This document shows positions 28,031-35,763 of a DNA stretch of 64,000 nt, piece after piece. Both the position numbers and the translations under genes were made by a program. Position 1 is the first letter of the stretch. Each line of letters begins with the position of its first letter. The DNA lies in NCBI RefSeq assembly GCF_902805515.1, contig NZ_CADCTE010000001.1:1-64000 (forward strand), written 5' to 3'. The notes under the pieces were generated by a model. The model had not been told where the DNA came from. It searched no databases and was given only the letters and a program-made list of their open reading frames with translations. The stretch is from an uncultured Arthrobacter sp. (GTDB taxonomy: Bacteria; Actinomycetota; Actinomycetes; Actinomycetales; Micrococcaceae).

Positions 28031-28059
28031 GTCCGGAGCCCGTTCTGCGGGCTCCGGAC
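28031..28059 (+). terminator. Hairpin terminator after the second ABC exporter
   Basis: GTCCGGAGCCCG (28031-28042) pairs perfectly with CGGGCTCCGGAC (28048-28059) around a 5-nt loop. It lies between the permease gene and the M18 peptidase gene. Confidence 0.75.
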
Positions 28060-28095
28060 AGCGGAACCCGGCCGTTCTCTGATGTAATCGAAGGC

Positions 28096-29388
28096 ATGTC
28101 CGACGCACTGACCCACATCAATGACCTCGGCGCGTATGTCAGCGCCTCCCCCTCAAGCTTCCATGCCGCGGCCGAGGGCGGCCGGCGTCTCCAGGCAGCC
28201 GGTTTTGTCCGCCTGCTCGAGGAGGAGGTCTTCCCCGCGGAGCCGGGCAGCTACTTCGTGATCCGAGATGGAGCGCTGATCGCCTGGGTCCTCCCCGCGG
28301 ACGCGGGCGCGACCACCGGCTTCTCCATCCTCGGCGCCCACACGGACTCGCCCTCGTTCAAGCTCAAGCCGAAGCCGACCACCGGCCGGTACGGGTGGCT
28401 TCAGGCCGGCGTCGAGGTCTACGGCGGACCCCTGCTGAACTCCTGGCTGGACCGCGAACTCACGCTCGCCGGGCGCATCGTCACTCTCGACGGCCGGGAG
28501 CACCTCGTCGACACCGGGCCCCTGCTGCGCTTTCCGCAGCTGGCGATCCACCTGGACCGGGCCGTCAACGACGGACTCGCCCTGGACAAGCAGCAGCACA
28601 TGTTCCCCGTGTGGGGCCTCGGGGACCCGCGGGAGGCGGACCTGCTCGGACTTGCCGCGTCGACGGCGGGGATCGACCCGGCCGACATCGGTGGCTTTGA
28701 CCTCGTGGCCGCCGACACGCAGGCGCCCCGGGTCTTCGGTGCCGAGGCGGCCTTCTTTGCGTCGGGCCGGCTGGATAACCTCACCTCCGTGCACGCCGGG
28801 CTCGCCGGCCTGCTCGAGGCGGCCACCGGGGAGGAAGAGGGACGCCCCATCGCCGTGCTCGCCGCCTTCGACCACGAGGAGGTGGGAAGCGCCTCCCGTT
28901 CCGGGGCGAGCGGGCCCTTCCTTGAAGACATCCTGCTGCGCATCTCCGGTGCGCTGGGTGCGAACCTCGAGGACCGGATGCGCGCCCTGGCCGCCTCCTT
29001 CTGCATCTCCGCCGACGCCGGCCACGCCGTCCACCCGAACTACGCCGAACGGCACGACCCGGCCAACCACCCCGTGCTCAACGGAGGCCCGCTGCTGAAG
29101 ATCAACGCCAACCAGCGGTACACCACCGACGCCCACGGCGCCGCGCACTGGGCGGTCCTCTGCGGCGAGGCCGGAGTGCCGTACCAGGAGTTCGTGTCGA
29201 ACAACTCCGTTCCGTGCGGCTCAACCATCGGGCCGCTCACCGCCACCCGCCTCGGCATCCGCACCGTCGACGTCGGCACGCCCCTGCTGTCGATGCACTC
29301 GGCACGCGAGATGTGCGGGGTCGAGGACCCGGAACGCCTGGCGCGCGTGCTCTCCCGGTTCTTCGTCCGTCCCGCGGCTCAGTCCTGA
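28096..29388 (+). CDS. M18-family aminopeptidase
   Basis: A 430-aa zinc aminopeptidase. Metal-binding and catalytic stretches are GAHTDSPSFKLKP (first His and Asp) near residue 85, DHEEVGS near residue 263, and SADAGHAVHPNYAERHDP near 310. NNSVPCGSTIGP and VGTPLLSMHSAREMCG near the C-terminus are also characteristic. It removes N-terminal, often acidic, residues from peptides in the cytosol. Length is normal. A weak TGTAAT box precedes the ATG by 7 nt. It stands alone before the ribosomal block. Confidence 0.94.
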   Translation: MSDALTHINDLGAYVSASPSSFHAAAEGGRRLQAAGFVRLLEEEVFPAEPGSYFVIRDGALIAWVLPADAGATTGFSILGAHTDSPSFKLKPKPTTGRYGWLQAGVEVYGGPLLNSWLDRELTLAGRIVTLDGREHLVDTGPLLRFPQLAIHLDRAVNDGLALDKQQHMFPVWGLGDPREADLLGLAASTAGIDPADIGGFDLVAADTQAPRVFGAEAAFFASGRLDNLTSVHAGLAGLLEAATGEEEGRPIAVLAAFDHEEVGSASRSGASGPFLEDILLRISGALGANLEDRMRALAASFCISADAGHAVHPNYAERHDPANHPVLNGGPLLKINANQRYTTDAHGAAHWAVLCGEAGVPYQEFVSNNSVPCGSTIGPLTATRLGIRTVDVGTPLLSMHSAREMCGVEDPERLARVLSRFFVRPAAQS

Positions 29389-29561
29389 CCGGAGCCCCGA
29401 GGGGCGCCGTTCCGTGCAGGGCCAGCTATCCGGTAGTATTGGCAGGTCTGTGCTGATTCCGGCGGCCGGGAAATCCCGTCCGCAGCGGCCAGGCCAACGC
29501 TAAAGAACCTCCTGTTACGGAAAGGCCGTGACCGTTTAGCCCAAAGGAGGTGGGTTCACAC

Positions 29562-29867
29562 ATGCGTGCATATGAATTGATGGTAATCATCGACCCCGAT
29601 GTCGAGGAACGTACCGTCGAACCAACACTTGAGAAGTTCCTGAATGTCGTCCGCAACGGCGGCGGCACCGTGGACAAGGTGGATATCTGGGGACGCCGGC
29701 GCCTTGCCTACGAAATCCAGAAGAAGGCCGAAGGCATCTACGCCGTCGTCAACTTCACCGCTACCCCCGCCGTGGCAGCCGAACTTGACCGCCAGCTTGG
29801 TCTGAACGAGACCATCATGCGCACCAAGATCATCCGCCCCGAGGAGCAGAAGGTAACGGCCGAGTAG
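29562..29867 (+). CDS. rpsF: 30S ribosomal protein S6
   Basis: A 101-aa protein that binds S18 on the 30S platform. [21 protein letters not shown] at the start and the [22 protein letters not shown] centre are standard S6. ATG 29562 is preferred over an upstream ATG at 29550, since AAAGGAGG (29543-29550) gives a good spacing to 29562 only. It opens the rpsF-ssb-rpsR-rplI block. The 170-nt leader has a possible -10 TAGTAT near 29431; GTGACC (about 29528) can pair with GGTTCAC (about 29553), which would cover the ribosome binding site. Confidence 0.97.
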   Translation: MRAYELMVIIDPDVEERTVEPTLEKFLNVVRNGGGTVDKVDIWGRRRLAYEIQKKAEGIYAVVNFTATPAVAAELDRQLGLNETIMRTKIIRPEEQKVTAE

Positions 29868-29927
29868 TTCGGCACCCTTTCTACTGAACCTATCCCGCCC
29901 CGGCGGGACGTGACCCAAGGAGGCACC

Positions 29928-30482
29928 ATGGCAGGCGAAACCACAATCACGGTCGTAGGAAATCTCACCAACGACCCCGAGCTTCGTTTCACGCCGTCCG
30001 GCTCGGCGGTGGCGAACTTCACCATCGCATCGACGCCGCGGACCTTCGACCGCCAGTCCAACGAATGGAAGGACGGCGAAACGCTGTTCCTCCGTGCGTC
30101 GGTCTGGCGCGAGGCTGCCGAGAACGTTGCGGAGACCCTCACCAAGGGAACCCGCGTGGTCGCCCAGGGCCGCCTCAAGTCACGGTCGTACGAAACCAAA
30201 GAGGGCGAAAAGCGCACCGTCATGGAGCTTGAGGTGGACGAAATCGGTCCCTCCCTGCGCTATGCGTCGGCGAAGATCAGCCGTACCCAGCGCTCAGGCG
30301 GTGGCGGCGGAGGATTCGGCGGCAACAGCGGGGGCGGCTTCGGCGGGAATTCCGGTACCAACTCCAACTGGGGCGGCGGCCAGCAGGCCCAGCAGCCCGC
30401 GGACGACCCGTGGGGCGCACCCGCAGGCGGCGGCTCCCAGGGCTGGGGCAACGGCCCGGATTCCTCCGAACCTCCCTTCTAG
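29928..30482 (+). CDS. ssb: Single-stranded DNA-binding protein
   Basis: A 184-aa SSB. The OB fold (residues 1-115) has [24 protein letters not shown] and [23 protein letters not shown] Gly/Asn/Gln-rich linker follows, and the acidic tip DSSEPPF, which recruits partner proteins, is intact. ATG 29928 has AGGAGG 5 nt upstream. It lies between rpsF and rpsR as in most actinobacteria and serves replication, recombination and repair. Confidence 0.97.
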   Translation: MAGETTITVVGNLTNDPELRFTPSGSAVANFTIASTPRTFDRQSNEWKDGETLFLRASVWREAAENVAETLTKGTRVVAQGRLKSRSYETKEGEKRTVMELEVDEIGPSLRYASAKISRTQRSGGGGGGFGGNSGGGFGGNSGTNSNWGGGQQAQQPADDPWGAPAGGGSQGWGNGPDSSEPPF

Positions 30483-30551
30483 GCTCTCCCGAAGTCGGGG
30501 CCCGCTCCGTCCCGGAGCCCCTGACTCAAGATTTACCCCGCACATCCCATC

Positions 30552-30570
30552 CCGCAGAACAGTTCTGCGG
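30552..30570 (+). other. Perfect 19-bp palindrome before rpsR
   Basis: CCGCAGAAC-A-GTTCTGCGG has 9-bp arms and lies 27 bp before the rpsR start. Its right part (TTCTGCGGGCTCC) resembles the terminator at 28031-28059. It may attenuate or process the rpsF-rplI message. Confidence 0.4.
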
Positions 30571-30596
30571 GCTCCAATAGATCAAGGAGCACCACG

Positions 30597-30836
30597 ATGG
30601 CTAAGGCTGAACTCCGTAAGCCCAAACCAAAGTCCAACCCCCTGAAGGCCGCTGACGTCACCGTCATCGACTACAAGGACGTAGCCCTGCTGCGTAAGTT
30701 CATTTCCGACCGCGGAAAGATCCGCGCGCGCCGTGTCACCGGTGTCACCGTCCAGGAGCAGCGCAAGATCGCCCAGGCAATCAAGAACGCCCGCGAAGTT
30801 GCACTCCTGCCCTACTCCGGCGCCGGCCGCGGCTAA
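30597..30836 (+). CDS. rpsR: 30S ribosomal protein S18
   Basis: A 79-aa protein, S6 partner on the small subunit. It has [53 protein letters not shown], the conserved S18 body (shown only to identify the fold by its KIRARR and LLPY elements). It has no CxxC zinc motif, so it is of the zinc-free type. AAGGAG lies 8-9 nt before the ATG. Confidence 0.96.
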   Translation: MAKAELRKPKPKSNPLKAADVTVIDYKDVALLRKFISDRGKIRARRVTGVTVQEQRKIAQAIKNAREVALLPYSGAGRG

Positions 30837-30853
30837 GGGAAAGGAACCTTTTA

Positions 30854-31303
30854 ATGGCAAAGCTCATTCTGACCCAGGAAGTAACCGGCCTCGGTGCCGC
30901 AGGGGATGTCGTCGAGGTGAAGAACGGTTACGCACGTAACTTCCTTCTGCCCCGCGGCTTCGCCCTGACGTGGACCAAGGGCGGCGAGAAGCAGGTCGAG
31001 TCGATCAAGGCCGCGCGTTCTGCCCGCGAGCACGCCTCACTTGAGGATGCCCAGAAGCAGGCTGCCGCCCTCTCGGCCAAGCCGGTCAAGCTCACGGTCA
31101 AGGCGGGCGACTCCGGCCGCCTGTTCGGCACCGTCAAGGCCGACGACGTCGCGAAGGCAGTTGAGGCCGCAGGCCTCGGCAGCATCGACAAGCGCAAGGT
31201 TGAACTGCCGGCCCACATCAAGTCGGTCGGCTCCTACCAGGCGAATGTCCGTCTCCACGAGGACGTAGCCGCCGTGATCGATCTGGACGTCGTCGCGGGC
31301 TAG
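30854..31303 (+). CDS. rplI: 50S ribosomal protein L9
   Basis: A 149-aa protein with the two-domain L9 form. The N-terminal RNA-binding domain is [19 protein letters not shown] followed by [15 protein letters not shown], then a long helix, then the C-terminal domain ending [20 protein letters not shown]. It is 17 bp after rpsR, with AAGGAACC before its ATG, and is followed by a strong terminator. Confidence 0.97.
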   Translation: MAKLILTQEVTGLGAAGDVVEVKNGYARNFLLPRGFALTWTKGGEKQVESIKAARSAREHASLEDAQKQAAALSAKPVKLTVKAGDSGRLFGTVKADDVAKAVEAAGLGSIDKRKVELPAHIKSVGSYQANVRLHEDVAAVIDLDVVAG

Positions 31304-31326
31304 TTCCGCCTGTCCAGCAGTACACC

Positions 31327-31358
31327 CAAGGGACTCCCGCCACGGCGGGGGTCCCTTG
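31327..31358 (+). terminator. Terminator after rplI
   Basis: CAAGGGACTCCCGCC (31327-31341) pairs with GGCGGGGGTCCCTTG (31344-31358) with one G-T pair and a 2-nt gap; the top of the stem probably opens into the loop. It ends the rpsF-rplI operon. Confidence 0.85.
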
Positions 31359-31578
31359 TGGTTAACCGCCGGTTGCGCTCTCCACCGGTGCGTCCGCGCG
31401 TCCCGGAGGTATGCGTACTCCGGAATCGATGGTCCCGCCGCAGGAGGGCCCTCCATCCAGCCCCGGCTATTGATCCTCATCACAGCCCCGGGCAACCGCA
31501 CAGGGCCCTAGAGGTGCCATGCAGGAACCCGGAAGGTGCCTTTGGCGACCTCCCAAGCGGGGATGTCAACATGCAACC

Positions 31579-31749
31579 TGTGGATGAAGGTTCCGGGGAA
31601 ATTAGTTTTCCTCCACAGGCACTGGATAAAGTCTGCCCACGTCAGAGGCGGTTTGGTGGGAAAAATAGTTTGTTGTCCACAGGCTTTTCCACATCCTGTG
31701 CACAAGACACGCCGCGGAGTCCACAGGTAATCCACAGGGCCTGTGGGGA
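31579..31749. promoter_or_regulatory. Cluster of DnaA-box-like sites before dnaB
   Basis: The 608-bp gap between rplI and dnaB holds no convincing gene but at least seven 9-mers close to the DnaA box TTRTCCACA: 31579-31587 (minus, TCATCCACA), 31609-31617 (TCCTCCACA), 31673-31681 (TTGTCCACA, perfect), 31685-31693 (TTTTCCACA), 31697-31705 (minus, TTGTGCACA), 31717-31725 (GAGTCCACA) and 31728-31736 (TAATCCACA); a poorer one ends at 31749. Five lie within 64 bp. DnaA binding would couple dnaB transcription to replication state, or titrate DnaA. It lies about 160 bp before the dnaB start. Confidence 0.65.
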
Positions 31750-31911
31750 GCGCGCTTGGTGCCGTGCCCGGCGGCGGCTAGCGTTGCGGAGGATCCCTCA
31801 CGAATGGGAGTGCCGGGTGATACATCTTCAGTAACCGACCCCGGCCCAGCCGGTCAGCCAGGGGGCTGGCAGGCTGTCGAGGGGAGAGCTTAACGGAAGA
31901 AGGCGGCGCCC

Positions 31912-33288
31912 GTGTCCTTGGCACATGCAGACTCATCACAGGACACCCGGTCGCCGGAATTCGCCCGGACCCCTCCCCAGGACCTGGTGGCCGAGCAGTC
32001 GGTGCTTGGCGGCATGATGCTCTCCAAGGACGCCATCGCAGACTGCGTCGAGGTGCTCCGCGGCATCGACTTCTACCGGCCCGCCCACGAGAGCATCTAC
32101 GAGGCGATTATCGACCTCTACGGCCGGGGCGAGCCGGCGGATGCCGTGACCGTCTCTGACGAGCTCACTAAGCGCGGCGAGATCTCCCGCATCGGCGGGC
32201 CCGCCTACCTTCACACCCTCATCCAGTCGGTTCCCACGGCCGCCAACGCCGGGTTCTACGCCGAGATCGTGCGGGAGCGGGCGGTCCTGCGCCGCCTCGT
32301 CGATGCCGGTACCAAAATCGTCCAGCTCGGCTACTCCAATGACGGAGAGGTCGACGACATCGTCAACGCAGCCCAGGCGGAAGTGTACGCCGTGGCTGAG
32401 CGGCGGACGGCCGAGGACTACGTCGCCCTCAAGGACATCATCGAGGGCACCGTCGACGAGATCGAATCCGCCGGGCACCGCGGGGAGGGCATGACGGGTG
32501 TGCCCACCGGCTTCTATGAACTCGACGAACTCACCCAGGGCCTCCACGGCGGCCAGATGATCGTCGTCGCTGCGCGTCCGGCTATGGGTAAGTCGACCTT
32601 CGCGCTCGACTGGGCGCGCTCGGCGGCCATCAAGCACAACCTGACAACGGTCTTCTTCTCCCTCGAAATGGGGCGCAATGAGATCGCGATGCGCCTGCTC
32701 TCCGCGGAGGCGACCATCGGCCTCCAGGACCTGCGCAAGGGAACCATCAAGGACGAACAGTGGGGCAAGATCGCCACCACCATGGGCCGCATGAACGACG
32801 CGCCGCTGTTCATCGACGACAGCCCCAATATGTCCCTGATGGAAATCCGCGCGAAGTGCCGGCGCCTGAAGCAGCGGCACGACCTCAAGCTCGTGGTCCT
32901 CGACTACCTCCAGCTGATGTCCTCGGGGAAGCGGGTCGAATCACGCCAGCAGGAGGTCTCGGAGTTCTCCCGTGCGCTCAAACTGCTGGCCAAGGAGCTC
33001 AATGTCCCGGTGGTGGCCCTGTCCCAGCTGAACCGTGGCTCGGAGCAGCGGACTGACAAACGCCCCCAGGTCTCGGACCTTCGCGAATCCGGCTCGATCG
33101 AGCAGGACGCCGACATGGTGATCCTGCTTCACCGCGACGACGTGTACGACAAGGAATCGCCCCGGGCCGGCGAGGCCGACGTCATTGTGGCCAAGCACCG
33201 TAATGGCCCCACGAAGACGATTGTGGTCGGCTTCCAGGGCCATTACTCGCGCTTCAACAATATGGCGGCGGACGGCGGAGGTTTCTAG
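31912..33288 (+). CDS. dnaB: Replicative DNA helicase DnaB
   Basis: A 458-aa hexameric helicase that unwinds DNA at the fork. The N-terminal domain begins PQDLVAEQSVLGGMMLSKDAI, and the RecA-like domain has Walker A in ARPAMGKSTFALDW near residue 223, Walker B VVLDYLQLMSS near 330 and the arginine-finger segment LSQLNRGSEQRTDKRP near 370. There is no intein, though many actinobacterial dnaB genes have one. GTG 31912 has a weak upstream site (GAAGAAGG). The DnaA-box-like cluster lies in its upstream region. Confidence 0.97.
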   Translation: MSLAHADSSQDTRSPEFARTPPQDLVAEQSVLGGMMLSKDAIADCVEVLRGIDFYRPAHESIYEAIIDLYGRGEPADAVTVSDELTKRGEISRIGGPAYLHTLIQSVPTAANAGFYAEIVRERAVLRRLVDAGTKIVQLGYSNDGEVDDIVNAAQAEVYAVAERRTAEDYVALKDIIEGTVDEIESAGHRGEGMTGVPTGFYELDELTQGLHGGQMIVVAARPAMGKSTFALDWARSAAIKHNLTTVFFSLEMGRNEIAMRLLSAEATIGLQDLRKGTIKDEQWGKIATTMGRMNDAPLFIDDSPNMSLMEIRAKCRRLKQRHDLKLVVLDYLQLMSSGKRVESRQQEVSEFSRALKLLAKELNVPVVALSQLNRGSEQRTDKRPQVSDLRESGSIEQDADMVILLHRDDVYDKESPRAGEADVIVAKHRNGPTKTIVVGFQGHYSRFNNMAADGGGF

Positions 33289-33301
33289 GCTCCGCGCCTG
33301 C

Positions 33302-33721
33302 CTACTTGTGCGGTCCCAGCTCGTTGATGACGGTCTGGAGCCGGTTTCGCAGATCCTGTGAGGCAAGTCCGTCCTCGGGCATCAACTCGTGCTCGATATT
33401 CTGGGCCTTCTCCAGCGCCTTGAGGCCCGCCGACGTGATCGTGATGCGCTGGCTGCGCCGGTCCGCGGTATTCCTTAACCGGGTCACCAGTCCGCGCTTC
33501 TCCAGGCGGTCAAGGGTCCGCCCGATCGTCTGCGCCTGGACGTGGACCAGCTGCGCCAGCCGAACGCCGGTCATGGTGCCTTCCCTGGCCAGCACCCCGA
33601 GGGTCGTCAGGCCAGCGTGGGTGATCCCAATGCTCAGCAGCTTTTCGTTCCAGGAGTGTTCCACGATCCGGGCGGCGGTGGTCAGGAGGCGGCTGGTCGA
33701 CCATTCGTTCAGCTCCGGCAT
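33302..33721 (-). CDS. MarR-family regulator of the stress island
   Basis: A 139-aa winged-helix protein starting PELNEWSTSRLLTTAARIVEH. The HTH is TMTGVRLAQLVHVQAQTIGRTLDRLEKRGLV and the wing RLRNTADRRSQRITITSAG. It is a close paralogue of the MarR protein at 16934-17389. Start ATG 33721 was chosen by alignment with that paralogue; an ATG-like frame six codons upstream adds a non-conserved stretch. A GAAGCATACTTA element lies 72 bp upstream, matching palindromes before the next genes on the right. It is convergent with dnaB, 13 bp away. Confidence 0.92.
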   Translation of the reverse strand: MPELNEWSTSRLLTTAARIVEHSWNEKLLSIGITHAGLTTLGVLAREGTMTGVRLAQLVHVQAQTIGRTLDRLEKRGLVTRLRNTADRRSQRITITSAGLKALEKAQNIEHELMPEDGLASQDLRNRLQTVINELGPHK

Positions 33722-33792
33722 GAGGGAGTGTCCTTCCACTAGGTGGTTGCGGTCGTCCTACCCACCACTCTAAACAAATGTTGAGTGAATAG

Positions 33793-33804
33793 GAAGCATA
33801 CTTA
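33793..33804. promoter_or_regulatory. Candidate MarR operator, autoregulatory
   Basis: GAAGCATACTTA fits the island consensus NAAGYRYRCTTA and lies 72 bp before the MarR start at 33721. Confidence 0.55.
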
Positions 33805-33868
33805 TTATCTCTGCCCCTGATTGGTTCAGCCCGGCGGCCGAGCGGGAACGTCAAGGGGCAGCGCGAAC

Positions 33869-33904
33869 GGGAAAGGCCCGGAGCGTGCTGCTCCGAGCCT
33901 TCCC
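33869..33904. terminator. Hairpin terminator after the PRC-barrel gene
   Basis: GGGAAAGGCCCGGAGC pairs with GCTCCGAGCCTTCCC around a short loop, with two mismatched or wobble positions. It lies just downstream (minus direction) of the PRC-barrel gene stop at 33923. Confidence 0.7.
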
Positions 33905-33922
33905 ATCCGGCTGCCTGCCCGG

Positions 33923-34843
33923 TTAGATCCGGCCGTCGCGACGGTCCGAATCGTTCAGTCCGTTCCTGCCATCGCCGTCCACGTCGATCTGCTCCTTGCG
34001 GACCTCCTCGTTGACCGTGTGGTCTTCGGTCACCGTCTCCTTGTCGAGGCGCACGCGCTCGACGGGTACGGCATCCTTCTGGATGACCGGCTGCTCTTCG
34101 TGGAGGATCACTTCGTGCTCCTCCTCGCTGATCGCGGGCCCGTCCATTGCCGCTCCAACATTGGCGTCGGTGATGGGCTCACGCTCGATGCGCACTTCCT
34201 CGCGGCTCACGGGGACCGTCTTGGTGACGTTCTCCGTGACCACGTACTTGCGCAGCCGGGCCCGGCCGGCCTCGCGGCGTTCGGTACCTACACGCAGCTG
34301 CTCCTCGGAGAGGGTCATCGCGTCGTCGGTGGTCGGGCCGGAGGTGTCGTGGCCGACGGTGTCGCGGCGGCCGGTCTCGACGTAATCCGTGTCGCGTCGG
34401 TCGCTGTCGACGTAGTCCGTGTCGCGTCGGTCGGTGTCGACGTAATCGGTGTCGCGTCGGTTGGTATCCGTCATGCCCGTCGCCATGCCGGCGGTTCCGG
34501 TGGTGTCGGTGTATCCGCCGCCGGTGCCGCCAAGCTCATAGTGGCGGTAGAGGCGGTCCTCCTCCTCCGGGCTGAGGTTGCCGTCGGACTCGATGCGCGG
34601 TGCGTCCTTGACCTGCGCCTTGGTGTAGGGGACGCGCACATCGTGTCCCTCGACGTCGGCGCCCTGCAGCGGGACGAAGGACTCCGAGGTGCCGAACAGG
34701 CCCGTCTTCGCGGTGACCCAGCTCGGCTCACCGGTCTGGTCGTCAAGGTAGATCTGTCCGATTGACCCGATCTTGTCGCCGTCGGAGCCGATGACGTTGC
34801 CGCCGCGGCTGAGAATCGTGTCGATGTTTTCCTGGGTAATCAT
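33923..34843 (-). CDS. PRC-barrel and DUF2382 (YsnF/AvaK-type) stress protein
   Basis: A 306-aa soluble protein. The PRC-barrel domain covers about residues 15-80 (NVIGSDGDKIGSIGQIYLDD, SFVPLQGADVEG). A Gly/Thr/Asp-rich linker holds three near-identical 10-residue units of the type RRDTDYVDSD (about 125-155). The C-terminal DUF2382 domain (about 180-290) has LRVGTERREAGRARLRKYV, VPVSREEVRIEREPI and EEEHEVILHEEQPVI. This layout is common in general-stress proteins of actinobacteria; the biochemical role is unknown. GGAGAACGAC before ATG 34843 supports the start. Two candidate MarR operators lie 115-150 bp upstream. Confidence 0.88.
   Translation of the reverse strand: MITQENIDTILSRGGNVIGSDGDKIGSIGQIYLDDQTGEPSWVTAKTGLFGTSESFVPLQGADVEGHDVRVPYTKAQVKDAPRIESDGNLSPEEEDRLYRHYELGGTGGGYTDTTGTAGMATGMTDTNRRDTDYVDTDRRDTDYVDSDRRDTDYVETGRRDTVGHDTSGPTTDDAMTLSEEQLRVGTERREAGRARLRKYVVTENVTKTVPVSREEVRIEREPITDANVGAAMDGPAISEEEHEVILHEEQPVIQKDAVPVERVRLDKETVTEDHTVNEEVRKEQIDVDGDGRNGLNDSDRRDGRI
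34381..34470. repeat. Three tandem 30-bp repeats inside the PRC-barrel gene
   Basis: Units begin at 34381, 34411 and 34441 with CGTARTCSGTGTCGCGTCGG and differ by only a few bases. They stay in frame and encode the repeated linker of the protein. High nucleotide identity suggests recent expansion. Confidence 0.8.
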
Positions 34844-34957
34844 GTCGTTCTCCTTTTGCTGTAGCTCGTGGAAGAGGTCCTGATTTTTTCCTGGCTCTGA
34901 GGTCAGCGGTGATGGGATTTTCGAACTCTCCCCCCAAGGGACCACCGGCCTCTAGAG

Positions 34958-34992
34958 TAAGCACACTTAGTAGTTAATTGAAAGCGTGCTTA
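34958..34992. promoter_or_regulatory. Two candidate MarR operators
   Basis: TAAGCACACTTA (34958-34969) and AAAGCGTGCTTA (34981-34992) are palindromic and their centres are 23 bp apart, about two helical turns. They lie in an AT-rich patch upstream of the PRC-barrel gene (minus) and 340 bp before the 35333 gene (plus). The rest of the gap 34993-35332 shows no gene or clear RNA that I can support. Confidence 0.6.
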
Positions 34993-35332
34993 GCTTTTAT
35001 TCAAAGAAAGTTCGACGCGGACGCACCGGCGAGCGCCGGTGCCGGTACGGCGTGGCTTCGCAAATCCGGGGCGTTCTCCGTAGAATCGAGGAAAGGTCCA
35101 GCCAAAGGCCACGGAGGATCCCCCGCGGGAGATTCCCGGACCTTCCCGCTGCCTTATTGGCCTGGAAAGGATTCCGGGCTCCTTGGTGGGGCGTCCGAAG
35201 CGATGCGTTGACGCCCCCGTCTCTTTCGGGTTGTCTTGCACTCTGCTTCCGGCGGACCTTCTTCTGTGCTCTCGCTGCTCCTGCCATGCTCAGCTCCAGC
35301 GCCCGCCCGGGCGAAAAACCGAAAGGCCCGCT

Positions 35333-35668
35333 ATGCCCGACTTGGACGACGAGCGCATCAAGCGCATCATGGTCGCAGCAGCCGACCTGGAAAACGCCGA
35401 ATTTGAACGCGACCGGCTCGCGCTGGTGTGCCAAGAGGCCGTCGAGCGCGCGCTTGAAGCGGGGGTGAGCCCTGAGGACGCGGCTGCGGCCGCCGGCATT
35501 GCCGAGCGCGACGTGGAGCGCCTCGTGGATGCACCGCAGGCCGACGAGGTCGTGCCGCTCCTGACAGCCGAGCCCCTACCGCCCGTAGTGGCGCCCGTAT
35601 CGCCCGCAGTGGCACCCGTACCGCCCGTGCCGGTGGCTGAGAGTGGAATGGCCGCCGCCGAGGGGTAA
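35333..35668 (+). CDS. Hypothetical protein, 111 aa, helical with Pro-Val tail
   Basis: The product has an N-terminal helical part (residues 1-70: DDERIKRIMVAAADLENAEFERDRLALVCQ...) that ends in VSPEDAAAAAGIAERDVERLVD, a stretch like a helix-turn-helix. It is followed by a low-complexity tail of Pro, Val and Ala built on a PPV/APV repeat. No known family recognised. Start ATG 35333 fits the change from non-coding to coding base pattern; a GAAAGG lies 6-7 nt upstream. It precedes the isochorismatase-like gene by 95 bp and may be co-transcribed with it. Confidence 0.6.
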   Translation: MPDLDDERIKRIMVAAADLENAEFERDRLALVCQEAVERALEAGVSPEDAAAAAGIAERDVERLVDAPQADEVVPLLTAEPLPPVVAPVSPAVAPVPPVPVAESGMAAAEG

Positions 35669-35763
35669 TCCCGAGGTTGGGTGGTACGTGCAGGACCGCG
35701 GGAGCGCTCCGCACGCCCTGAACCCAGCCCGCGGAGGGTAAGTGAACGACCGAGGAGACAGCC

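Noticed and set aside
29389-29561. A named ribosomal-protein leader RNA before rpsF
   Set aside because: A stem that could cover the ribosome binding site is possible, but I could not match the conserved S6:S18-binding features with confidence, so it is noted only in the rpsF entry.
31579-31749. Chromosomal origin of replication
   Set aside because: Although DnaA-box-like sites are dense, dnaA and dnaN are not adjacent and there is no clear AT-rich unwinding region, so a regulatory or titration role is more likely.
31358-31834. Open frame of 158 codons through the rplI-dnaB gap
   Set aside because: It has no ribosome binding site, odd composition and runs over the terminator end and the DnaA-box cluster; the region reads as regulatory DNA.
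31912-33288. Intein in dnaB
   Set aside because: The protein is 458 aa with continuous Walker motifs, the normal intein-free length.
34978-35468. Two open frames in the gap after the MarR operators
   Set aside because: Neither has a ribosome binding site or any domain, and one runs into the start of the better supported 111-aa gene in another frame.
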